A DNA stretch of 29,908 nt, taken from assembly GCA_964467315.1 (NCBI GenBank), contig CAYXSA010000053.1, positions 1 through 29,908 on the forward strand, given 5' to 3'. Below are positions 13,622-20,652 of this stretch, in pieces. The first letter of the stretch is position 1. Each line of letters opens with the position of its first letter. The position numbers were made by a program, and so were the translations under genes. The notes under the pieces were generated by a model, which saw nothing but the letters and a program-made list of their open reading frames with translations, did not search any database and had not been told where the DNA came from. Source of the DNA: JAAFIM01 sp964467315 (GTDB taxonomy: Bacteria; Bacteroidota; Bacteroidia; Chitinophagales; Saprospiraceae).

Positions 13622-14665
13622 TTAGGCTTTTAGGGCTTTTTCGCACTGTTCTTCTACGATTTGGGCTACAGCCCGCACCCAAGCGGGCTCTACGTTGAGC
13701 CCTTCTACCAAGTCGAGATGCTCGCCGCCCAGCTCTTCAAACTCTTCTGCGTACTCTTCGCCGATTTCTATAGTGGTTTCTAAGCAGTCGGCTACGAAGG
13801 CAGGGCAAAATACCAATAGCCGCTTATTGCCAAGTTTGGCGCGGGTCTTTAGGGTGTCGCTCGTATAAGGCTCCAGCCAAGGGTCGCGCCCCAAGCGAGA
13901 TTGGAAACAGACTGTGTATTGCTCCCGTGCTAAGCCTAAGCGGGCAGCTATAGCCTGCGTCGTGGCATAGCATTGGGCGCTGTAGCAGTACTGATTTTTT
14001 TCGTCGATGCGCTCACAGCAGTCTGCGGTAGAAAAACAATGATTGCAGCGGTCAGCCTTGCGCAGTTGGCGCTTGGGCAAACCGTGATAGCTGAATAAAA
14101 TATGGTCGTAGCTTGCTATATCGTATTTCGCTGCCCGTTGAACGAATGCCTCCACCAAGGCGGGGTGGTCGTGGTAGGAATTGATGAATTTTATCGCGGG
14201 TATCACCTGCTCTTGAGTAAATATGCGCATCACCTCCTCATGCACCGAACCCGTCGTAGCGGAAGCATACTGCGGAAACATGGGAAAAATAATCCACTCG
14301 CGTATAGGCTGCTTGGCTATCATAGCGCGTATCGTGTCGCCTACAGCAGGGCTTTGGTAACGCATCGCCAATTCTACCGCATATTCCTCGCCCAGCACAG
14401 CCTGCACCGCATCGCGTAGCTGAAAGCCATAAACTTTAAGCGGCGAGCCTTCCGCAGTCCAGAGCTTTTTGTAGGCTTCTGCCGATTTGCCAGAGCGGAA
14501 AGGCGCGATAATGCAGCGAACCAAAAAATTCCGCAACACCGCATTTACATCCAGTACGCGCGGGTCTAACAAAAATTCCTTCAAATAGCGATACACCGCC
14601 CCCCGTGTTGGCGCGTCGGGCGTGCCCAGATTGACCAATAAAACCCCAATTTTTCCCTGTAGCAT
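13622..14665 (-). CDS. hemH: Ferrochelatase
   Basis: Inserts Fe2+ into protoporphyrin IX to make protoheme, the last step of the protoporphyrin-dependent pathway, at the membrane surface. The 347-aa protein has GVLLVNLGTPDAP (7-19), YGFQLRDAVQ, MRYQSPAV (101-108), PMFPQYASATTGS (128-140), the catalytic-His motif SYHGLPKRQ (His194), FQSRLGRDPWLEP (254-266) and CPAFVADCLETTIEI (287-301) with the conserved Glu. A Cys-rich insert, C207-x2-C210-x5-CC-x9-C227-x4-C232, matches the form I know from other Bacteroidota; it might bind metal or be structural. The length is normal. Between it and mtnD lies a hairpin with a U-tract preceded by a good promoter box, discussed separately. Confidence 0.97.
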   Translation of the reverse strand: MLQGKIGVLLVNLGTPDAPTRGAVYRYLKEFLLDPRVLDVNAVLRNFLVRCIIAPFRSGKSAEAYKKLWTAEGSPLKVYGFQLRDAVQAVLGEEYAVELAMRYQSPAVGDTIRAMIAKQPIREWIIFPMFPQYASATTGSVHEEVMRIFTQEQVIPAIKFINSYHDHPALVEAFVQRAAKYDIASYDHILFSYHGLPKRQLRKADRCNHCFSTADCCERIDEKNQYCYSAQCYATTQAIAARLGLAREQYTVCFQSRLGRDPWLEPYTSDTLKTRAKLGNKRLLVFCPAFVADCLETTIEIGEEYAEEFEELGGEHLDLVEGLNVEPAWVRAVAQIVEEQCEKALKA

Positions 14666-14689
14666 GGCTTTGTATTTTCGCAGCTTAAC

Positions 14690-14730
14690 AAAAAACGGCG
14701 CAGTAGGGTTGTTCTTTCCCCACTGCGCCG
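14690..14730 (-). terminator. Terminator between mtnD and hemH
   Basis: The minus strand gives a 9-bp stem CGGCGCAGT/ACTGCGCCG, extendable by GGG/CCC, followed by U6 (14690-14695). It lies 22 nt after the mtnD stop and 25 nt before the hemH start, so it can end the CBS-mtnD transcript. Confidence 0.75.
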
Positions 14731-14733
14731 CTG

Positions 14734-14741
14734 CAAAAATA
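14734..14741 (-). promoter_or_regulatory. Possible hemH promoter -7 box upstream of the terminator
   Basis: The minus strand reads TATTTTTG (perfect TAnnTTTG), followed by C. A start site near 14727 would put the terminator hairpin in the hemH leader. No clear -33 element is seen. The box lies in a palindrome GCAAAAAT-AC-ATTTTTGC (14733-14750). Confidence 0.35.
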
Positions 14742-14752
14742 CATTTTTGCGG

Positions 14753-15295
14753 CTATTGCACCGTCATTTTTTCGCTGTATGCCCGCGCTATCTCCGAGCC
14801 CGTGTAATGCGGCACCCAGCCCGACATATCTATAAATATGCGTATCGCTTTCACGCGCGGATTTTCTACGCCCGCATCAAACCAATGCCGAGCGCCCGCA
14901 GGCACAGAAATCAAATCGCCCGCCTCGCAAAGCACATTAAAAACGGGGCTATTTTCGTCTAAGTGAAACCAAAACAAACCCTTGCCGTCTACAAAAAAAC
15001 GCACTTCGTCCTCCGTATGCGTGTGCTCGCTCAAAAACTTTGCCCGCACTGCTTCGTAATTGGGCGTATGCGCGTTGATATTTATTACATCTGCCACATG
15101 GTAGCCGTTATGCGACATAAAAGGCTTCAATACATCGGCATAAGCCGCCAAAACCGTCTCTTGGTCGGCATCTACAGCCAATTCTACACTCGCCTGCCAT
15201 TGCTCAAACCAAATGCCACGCGCACGCAAAAACTCGCCTATTGCCGCCGCATCGCGGGTGCTAAATTGCTGGTCGGGGATATTTAAAACTGCCAT
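14753..15295 (-). CDS. mtnD: Acireductone dioxygenase
   Basis: Oxidises the acireductone of the methionine salvage pathway with O2 to give the 2-oxoacid precursor of methionine and formate (Fe form). The 180-aa protein is a cupin with the metal ligands in the expected pattern: His91-x-His93-x3-Glu97 in EHTHTEDEVRFFVDG, and His137 in PAGARHWFD. The motif GKGLFWFHL follows the first metal site, and VFNVLCEAGDLISVPAG leads into the second. The length is normal. No other methionine-salvage genes are adjacent. It begins 12 nt after the CBS-domain gene, so the two are translated from one transcript. Confidence 0.96.
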   Translation of the reverse strand: MAVLNIPDQQFSTRDAAAIGEFLRARGIWFEQWQASVELAVDADQETVLAAYADVLKPFMSHNGYHVADVININAHTPNYEAVRAKFLSEHTHTEDEVRFFVDGKGLFWFHLDENSPVFNVLCEAGDLISVPAGARHWFDAGVENPRVKAIRIFIDMSGWVPHYTGSEIARAYSEKMTVQ

Positions 15296-15307
15296 TTTTT
15301 TTAGAAT

Positions 15308-15973
15308 TTACATATTTATTATCTTCATCAGCAGGTCGTAGCGGTCTTGCAGGGTATCCATCGCATCGCTTTCGTGGAAGGAGGCGCGCACCGTATAACC
15401 AAAACGCTCTAAGGTCGCTATGACATGTTTGAGGTCTTGTTTATTGAGTTTTAGCGTCAATTCCAGATGCTCTTTTCCATGCGGCGAGGTGATGAAACTG
15501 CTCAAAATTTGCGCCTTTTCGCCCTCTACGAGCCGAGCGATTTCTGCCAAACTGTAGTCGCGGGGCGACATCTCCAGCACCAAAATTCCGCCAGGATGCG
15601 TTACCGCGCCAGAGTCGGCGAGATGCTTGATAAGTATCTCTAAAGTAATGATACCCAAGTACTTATGTTCTTTATTCAGCACGGGCACAATGCTCAAATT
15701 GGCATCTACCATGAGCTTCATCACATCGTACAAATGCTGATAATCATAAACAAAACGCTCCAAGAGTTGCGCCTCATTTTCCTCCAAACTTAAATCGGGC
15801 TCCAAAAAATTAAGCACCTCGTCTTCCGACAAAATCCCCAATAATTTGCCCGCGCCGTCCACCACAGGCAGATGCCGAACATGGAAATCACTCATCCAAT
15901 TCAGCGCCTTGTCGCCACTATCTTCGAGCTTCAAAGGCGGCACAGAGTAAGAAATCAAACTGGTTGCATACAT
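15308..15973 (-). CDS. Two-CBS-domain protein with C-terminal ACT-like domain
   Basis: A 221-aa cytosolic protein. The first CBS domain covers about residues 5-60 (ALNWMSDFHVRHLPVVDGAGKLLGILSEDEVL by region; R-H-L-P-V-V-D is the core). The second covers about 70-130 (LSIVPVLNKEHKYLGIITLEIL). The remainder (about 130-205), with GGILVLEMSPRDYSLAEIARLVE, then HLELTLKLNKQDLKHVIATLERFGY, has the beta-alpha-beta layout of an ACT domain. CBS pairs bind adenosine nucleotides; ACT domains bind small ligands, so this is likely a sensor or regulatory protein whose partner is unknown. Similar CBS-ACT proteins are common in Bacteroidota. Its coupling to mtnD (12 nt gap) could link adenosine-derived signals to methionine salvage, but that is speculation. 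Confidence 0.85.
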   Translation of the reverse strand: MYATSLISYSVPPLKLEDSGDKALNWMSDFHVRHLPVVDGAGKLLGILSEDEVLNFLEPDLSLEENEAQLLERFVYDYQHLYDVMKLMVDANLSIVPVLNKEHKYLGIITLEILIKHLADSGAVTHPGGILVLEMSPRDYSLAEIARLVEGEKAQILSSFITSPHGKEHLELTLKLNKQDLKHVIATLERFGYTVRASFHESDAMDTLQDRYDLLMKIINM

Positions 15974-16015
15974 ATCGCTATTTTCTTAAAGTTGGGGGGT
16001 GAGCTGAAATTGGGG

Positions 16016-16142
16016 CTTTTTTTATTTTTTTTTGGCGTGCCCCCGCTATGCCGCGCAAAGGGCGCGGCGCGGGGTCGGGCTATCCGCTACATCACCTTCG
16101 CGGCGTGCCGCCGCTTGGTGGTTCCGCTACTATCCCTCACGC
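16016..16142 (-). repeat. Composite intergenic repeat, copy 7 (reverse)
   Basis: In order: a T-run interrupted by one A; GGCGTGCCC (from 16034); a hairpin of CCCCGC..GCGGGG type with a nested CCGCGC/GCGCGG-like part; GTCGGGCTAT (16074-16083); a core with CACC...GGTG arms around GCGGC-GT-GCCGC (about 16093-16121), framed by direct repeats of CCGCTAC; and TATCCCTCACGC (16131-16142). The pabA/trpG gene ends 95 bases to the right. Confidence 0.85.
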
Positions 16143-16176
16143 ATCCGCAGGCTGCGCTACGCTTGCCTACGGCTAA

Positions 16177-16198
16177 GAAGAAAACGCCCCTTTGGGGC
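16177..16198 (-). terminator. Weak terminator downstream of the pabA/trpG-like gene
   Basis: The minus strand shows GCCCC-AAA-GGGGC (16186-16198) followed by a U-rich stretch TTTTCTTCTT. The stem is only five base pairs. Confidence 0.4.
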
Positions 16199-16237
16199 TG
16201 CAAAAAAAATCTGTGTATCTGTGTTTTGTTAAACGCT

Positions 16238-16837
16238 TTAGATGCCTGCTTTGCGGGAAGGGCGCAGACTTTTAACTAAATTTAACCAATTCGAGAGCAG
16301 GCGCAGACCTTCGGGCGTGCCGACGGATTCGGGGTGAAATTGTACGCCCCAAATCGGTAAATGCTCGTGTCGGAGTGCCATGATTTCGCCTGTGGGGCTA
16401 TGCGCAAGGGCGTTTAGCGGCGTATTTGCCAAACTGTCTAAAATTAGAGAATGGTAGCGCATCACGGGCAGGGGCTGCGGCAAATTTGCAAAAATATCTG
16501 TAGTGGAGTGCGATATATTCGATATTTTTCCGTGCATCGGCAAAGCGGCGTGTATCAGTTCTGCACCAAAAAACTCGCCAATCGCCTGATGACCCAAACA
16601 AACGCCCAAGATAGGTAGTTCCCTATAAAACTCTGATATTATCGACATCATGCAGCCTGCATTTTTGGGGCGCTGTGGACCTGGCGATAACACAAGGGCT
16701 TGAGTCTTATAGCGGCGTACTGCTTCTGCGCTGCATACGTCGTTGCGTAGGACTTGCACCTTTGCCCCCAGACGGCAGAGATAATCCCACAAATTGTAAG
16801 TAAAGGAATCGAAATTATCTAATAATAAGATGTTCAT
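16238..16837 (-). CDS. pabA: Glutamine amidotransferase of aminodeoxychorismate/anthranilate synthase
   Basis: Releases ammonia from glutamine and channels it to the chorismate-using partner (PabB for folate or TrpE for tryptophan). The 199-aa protein has the class I amidotransferase triad: Cys80 in ILGVCLGHQAIGE, and His168 and Glu170 in GVQFHPESVGTPEG. The N-terminus MNILLLDNFDSFTYNL and the PGP motif (SPGPQRP, 51-57) are diagnostic of the PabA/TrpG group. The start is set at 16837, because the frame continues upstream only into repeat copy 8 and begins with non-family residues there. No trpE, trpD or pabB gene is adjacent, and a TrpG is normally found inside a trp operon, so PabA or a dual-use subunit is the better guess. 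Inverted repeat copies 7 and 8 lie on either side. Confidence 0.88.
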   Translation of the reverse strand: MNILLLDNFDSFTYNLWDYLCRLGAKVQVLRNDVCSAEAVRRYKTQALVLSPGPQRPKNAGCMMSIISEFYRELPILGVCLGHQAIGEFFGAELIHAALPMHGKISNISHSTTDIFANLPQPLPVMRYHSLILDSLANTPLNALAHSPTGEIMALRHEHLPIWGVQFHPESVGTPEGLRLLSNWLNLVKSLRPSRKAGI

Positions 16838-16881
16838 TATCCGTATTAGGTTGTGGCAAGGCAAAAATGTCGGGAGTGCCT

Positions 16882-17046
16882 GCGTGAGGGATAGCAGGGG
16901 CAGACCCATGTGCCTGCCCTTTGGGGCAGCACAGGGCTGCCCCGAATAGCCCGACCCCGCGCCATGTAGAGCCGTAGCATGCTACGGCTCCGCCCGCCGC
17001 CCTTTGCGGCGGGCGTGGCGCGGGGGCACGCCCCCAAAGAAAAAAA
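16882..17046 (+). repeat. Composite intergenic repeat, copy 8 (forward, double core)
   Basis: In order: GCGTGAGGGATAG (16882-16894); a long palindrome with GGGGCAG...CTGCCCC arms (16897-16943), akin to that of copy 5; TAGCCCGACC; then, inside the second GC arm (CCCCGCGCC...GGCGCGGGG), a nested AGCCGTAGCATGCTACGGCT (16970-16989) followed by a CGCCCGCCGC/GCGGCGGGCG hairpin. GGGCACGCCC and an A-rich end follow. The A-rich end is one base from the helicase stop codon. Confidence 0.9.
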
Positions 17047-17047
17047 G

Positions 17048-20000
17048 TTATACTTTCAGTTTTACCCCGACTTCGACGCAGCGCCCTTCGCGGGCATAGA
17101 TGACCAAGAGGCGGGCTTTACTTTGGTTGAGGGCAGCGGCGGCAAGATACAGATGCGCGGCATAATTTTCGGCTTCTTCCTCCTGTGTGGCGGCGATGGC
17201 GATGCAAAAAACCTCGCCCGTACTGCATTCTATGTAACCATCGAGCTGGCTCGCATAGGCTTGAGCGCGGGGCGCATAGCGAAAGGGCAAGCGATGCGAC
17301 TGCTTTTGCAAAGGCGGCAAGGCGGCGTAAAAACGCTGCGCATACTGCACAAAAAAGTCCGCATTATAAAGCTTTTGGGCGGGCGCGGGCAGGGACTGCG
17401 CGAAGGTTTCGGCGCTGCGTAGGAGCATCTCTACAGACAAATTCGCGCGATACGAGAGCGCAAATTGCGCCAAACGCAAGCCGATAGCATCGAGGTCAAT
17501 TTCCTCTTCTTGAGCCGCTTTCAAGCCCTTCGGCATAGAGAGTGGCGGGTGAAAAGGTTTGAGCGTGGAGGGCAGGCGCAACATTTCGGCAGGGGGTAGC
17601 AACTCCGCAGGCGTATCTACATACTGCGACGAAAATTCCTGCTCTCCACTATAGCCCTCAACATAAAAAATTGGTAGCGTAGCGGGCTGCGTTTGGGCTT
17701 CGGCTTCGCGGGGGCAAAAGAGCCTGCGATAGCGCAGGGGCAGCATGCGCCCTTCCCATTTATAGGGCAAAATGTCGGCATCGGGCAGGAGTGTCATGGT
17801 TTTTTCGTCGCCGCCATTATATACGCGATTGAGCCAAAGCGTGGCTTTCTGGTGCATGGTGGGCAGTATCAGATAGTCGCAAGCGCGGGTAAGCCCCACA
17901 TACAAAAGCCGTTTTTCCTCGCTCAAAAGATGCCTGCGCAGTTGCTCGCGTTCGGGGTGCGCTTGCATAGCTTGGTCGAGTTCGGTGTTTTTATTTTGAT
18001 TGCTGTAGGGGTTTACCCAGTAGCAAAGCAGCCTATCGGCGAGGGGATTATGGAGGTCGACGCTTTGGCTTAGGTCTACGAGTCGGAGGCTTGCCATCTC
18101 GTCGCGTATTTTCTCATCTAAGTCGGTGCAGAAGACTGCAGGCCATTCCAGACCTTTGGCGGCGTGGTAGGTGAGGACTTGGACGGCATCGGCGAGGCTA
18201 TCATCGGCTTGTTTGTCGCGTTGTTGGCGGTTTTGTTGCTGTAGCCAGAGAATGAAGCCGCCGAGCGTAGCGGCGGATTGGAGTTGTAGGCAGTTGCTTT
18301 CGTAGGTTTGGGCGTAGAAGCGCAGTTTGTCGGCGTTGGCGATGCGTTTGCTGGGTTCTGACCAAGTGGCAAGCAGTCGACGCAGTTGCAATTTTTCGAG
18401 CAAGAGGTGCACGATTTCGAGCACGGAGCGCTCGCGGGAGAGCGGGCGCAGGGCGTTAAGCGTTTGTATGTAGGGGTGTTCGCTGCCCCAGCGGGCGAGC
18501 GGATTGTTTTTGCTATTGTCGATTTCGTTGCTGTTATTGCCGTTTTCGACGAGGACAGCGGCGGCTTCGCTGCGTTGGTGTAGGTACTCGAGGCGGGAGT
18601 GTACGATGTCCGTTAGGGGCATTTCGGCAGCGAAGCGCAGGATTTCGGCGACGGCGAGGGTATCGTATTCGTTGAGCAAAAACTTTAGGCAAGCCATGAC
18701 TAAAAGGACTTCTTGGGTCTCCATCAGTTCGTTTTGGGCGATGGAGGCGGCTATGCCTTGCTTGCGTAGGGCTTGGGCGATGCTTCGGCAGTTGGCATTG
18801 CTTCGGCAGAGTACAGCTACATCGCTTAGGCGAAGTTCGCGCAGGTTCATCGTGCCTTTTTCGCGGACTTTGGGGCGCTCGCGCACAAAATCGGCTACGG
18901 CTGCTGCGTGTGCTCTGGCTTCGTCGGCTGCTTTGAAAGCCTTGCCGCTATCGTCGGGGGCTATAAAATAGTGCTGCACGGCAGTATCTAAGCCTTCGGG
19001 CTCTAAGTCGGCGGCAAACTGTGGGGGCACTTTGAGGGCGACGCGCTCGGCGCTTAGTTCGGAGGCGAAAGCAGGCACAAATAAACCATTGACGGCGTCT
19101 ACGATTTCTTGGCGTGAGCGCCAAGAGGTATCCAAAATCTGTAGTTTTTCGGCGAGGGACTCTACGATAGCCTGCATGAGCTTGGGGTCTGCGCCTCGAA
19201 AGCCGTAAATCGATTGCTTGGGGTCGCCTACCCAGATGGCGCGCTTGACCAAGCGGGTGAGGCGTAGAAATATCGCCAGTTGTATGGGGCTGGTGTCCTG
19301 AAATTCATCTACCAGCAGCAAATCTAATTCCTCTGCTAAGACTTCGCAGACGCTGGGATTATCCAAAAGGCGCAAAACGAGCGCCTCCATATCGGTATAA
19401 TCCAGTAAGCCGCGTTCTTTTTTGTAGCGGGCGTACTGTTCTATGGCTTTTGCGGATAGGTCGAAGAGGGTGGATATATAGTCGCGTATATCGGCGTGAA
19501 ATTGCGGGTGGCTTGTGTGTGTGCGCGCAAACTCGACCAAGTCAAAAACATCTTCTTCGCTTTTTTTGGTGATTTTTGGCTTGCAGAGTTTAGCCCATTC
19601 GTACCAATGCAGATTTTTTTGGATATTTAGTTGCTGTTGTACGCGCTGCAATTCGCCGATGTATTCATGTTTGCCTTTGCTGCTGTCTTTGTTGGTATCG
19701 AGGGCTAAGATGGTTTGGGCGAGCAGGTCGCGCAGTCGGTTTTCAAACCATTCGTTGTCGACGTTGCGTGCGCTGGGCAGCATCGCAAAGAAGCTATCTA
19801 TAGAGTATTGTTTGCTTTTCTCTAAGCCTTCTGCGTCTAAGCCGTTGGCGCGGGCGAGGTCGCAGAGGTCTTTGAGCACCTTTTGCCAGTCGGTAGCGTT
19901 GAAGCTGTCTTTTTGGAAGCCTAAGCGCTCGGAGAAGCTTGCCATTTGGGCGTGGACTTCCTCGCTCAGGATGATGGATAGGGAGCGATCGAATAGGATT

Positions 20001-20326
20001 TGGTCGTCGCCATCAGGAATGATGTCGACATTGGGCGATAGACCGACCTCGAAGGCGAAGCGTTTTAGGAGCTGTCCGCCGACGGAGTGCACGGTATTGA
20101 TGAGTGCGTTTTCGAGTTCGTCGGCTTGTCGGCGCATACCTTGTTCCAGCAGATAGGTGCGCACGCGTTCTTTGATTTCGGCGGCGGCTTTGGTGGTGAA
20201 GGTAGTGGCTAAGATGCCGCTGGCGCGCAGGGGTTTTTCGCTGTCGCAGAGCAGGGCAGCCATTTGGCGGGTGAGCGTATAGGTTTTGCCGCTGCCAGCG
20301 CCTGCCGAGATAATCGTTAAGTCCAT
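17048..20326 (-). CDS. UvrD/AddA-like superfamily 1 helicase with degenerate nuclease-like C-terminus
   Basis: A 1092-aa ATP-driven DNA helicase related to the AddA/RecB subunits of recombination exonucleases. All helicase motifs are present: Walker A AGAGSGKT (8-15), DYTDMEALVLRLL, Walker B LLLVDEFQDTSP (336-347), GDPKQSIYGFRGAD (367-380), TSWRSR (400-405), TYHAAKGLEWPAVF (719-732) and LLYVGLTRACDYLIL (807-821). The last 70 residues (around SQLDGYIECSTGEVFCIAIAA) align by eye with the place where AddA has its PD-(D/E)xK nuclease (G-x-x-D, then D-Y-K), but the acidic-Lys core is missing, so nuclease activity is doubtful. The start is MDLTIISAGAGSGKT; a start 11 codons upstream is also open but unlikely, as the P-loop normally sits near the N-terminus. 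No addB is adjacent. Confidence 0.88.
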   Translation of the reverse strand: MDLTIISAGAGSGKTYTLTRQMAALLCDSEKPLRASGILATTFTTKAAAEIKERVRTYLLEQGMRRQADELENALINTVHSVGGQLLKRFAFEVGLSPNVDIIPDGDDQILFDRSLSIILSEEVHAQMASFSERLGFQKDSFNATDWQKVLKDLCDLARANGLDAEGLEKSKQYSIDSFFAMLPSARNVDNEWFENRLRDLLAQTILALDTNKDSSKGKHEYIGELQRVQQQLNIQKNLHWYEWAKLCKPKITKKSEEDVFDLVEFARTHTSHPQFHADIRDYISTLFDLSAKAIEQYARYKKERGLLDYTDMEALVLRLLDNPSVCEVLAEELDLLLVDEFQDTSPIQLAIFLRLTRLVKRAIWVGDPKQSIYGFRGADPKLMQAIVESLAEKLQILDTSWRSRQEIVDAVNGLFVPAFASELSAERVALKVPPQFAADLEPEGLDTAVQHYFIAPDDSGKAFKAADEARAHAAAVADFVRERPKVREKGTMNLRELRLSDVAVLCRSNANCRSIAQALRKQGIAASIAQNELMETQEVLLVMACLKFLLNEYDTLAVAEILRFAAEMPLTDIVHSRLEYLHQRSEAAAVLVENGNNSNEIDNSKNNPLARWGSEHPYIQTLNALRPLSRERSVLEIVHLLLEKLQLRRLLATWSEPSKRIANADKLRFYAQTYESNCLQLQSAATLGGFILWLQQQNRQQRDKQADDSLADAVQVLTYHAAKGLEWPAVFCTDLDEKIRDEMASLRLVDLSQSVDLHNPLADRLLCYWVNPYSNQNKNTELDQAMQAHPEREQLRRHLLSEEKRLLYVGLTRACDYLILPTMHQKATLWLNRVYNGGDEKTMTLLPDADILPYKWEGRMLPLRYRRLFCPREAEAQTQPATLPIFYVEGYSGEQEFSSQYVDTPAELLPPAEMLRLPSTLKPFHPPLSMPKGLKAAQEEEIDLDAIGLRLAQFALSYRANLSVEMLLRSAETFAQSLPAPAQKLYNADFFVQYAQRFYAALPPLQKQSHRLPFRYAPRAQAYASQLDGYIECSTGEVFCIAIAATQEEEAENYAAHLYLAAAALNQSKARLLVIYAREGRCVEVGVKLKV

Positions 20327-20359
20327 CGGGTTGTATTTTGTGGGTACTGCGCCGCTCAA

Positions 20360-20494
20360 TTCGTTCGCGTCGCTGGTACTATGCCGCCTTACGGCGGCAG
20401 TGGTATCAAGTGCTTGTAATTTTTGTGGTGTAAGCTGCCGCCAATAGCCATAAACTACTTGGAAACTTGCAGATACGGTTTTTTTTTGGGGAAT
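20360..20494. other. Gap upstream of the helicase, before repeat copy 9
   Basis: No gene is seen. A small hairpin TGCCGCC-TTAC-GGCGGCA (20389-20406), extendable through imperfect GGTACTA/TGGTATC arms, is the only clear structure. I do not see a convincing promoter box for the helicase here. Confidence 0.4.
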
Positions 20495-20641
20495 GCGTGA
20501 GGGATAGCAGTGGAAGCCACGCCGCGCAGCGGTGGGGCTGCAACGGATAGCCCGACCCCGCGACCCGTAGAGACGCGATTTATCGCGTCTCCGCCCGCGC
20601 GCCTTTGGCGCGGGCGGGGGAGCGGGGGCACGCCCAAAAAA
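20495..20641 (+). repeat. Composite intergenic repeat, copy 9 (forward, double core)
   Basis: In order: GCGTGAGGGATAG (20495-20507); an imperfect palindrome of GCAG...CTGC type (20507-20543); TAGCCCGACCCCGCG; a second, unrelated palindrome with arms GAGACGCGAT/ATCGCGTCTC (20570-20591) set into the second GC arm as in copy 8; a CGCCCGCGCGCC/GGCGCGGGCG hairpin; GGGGGCACGCCC; and A6. The A-run end lies about 12 bases from the stop of the AsmA-family gene. Confidence 0.9.
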
Positions 20642-20652
20642 TGCAGCTTTAG

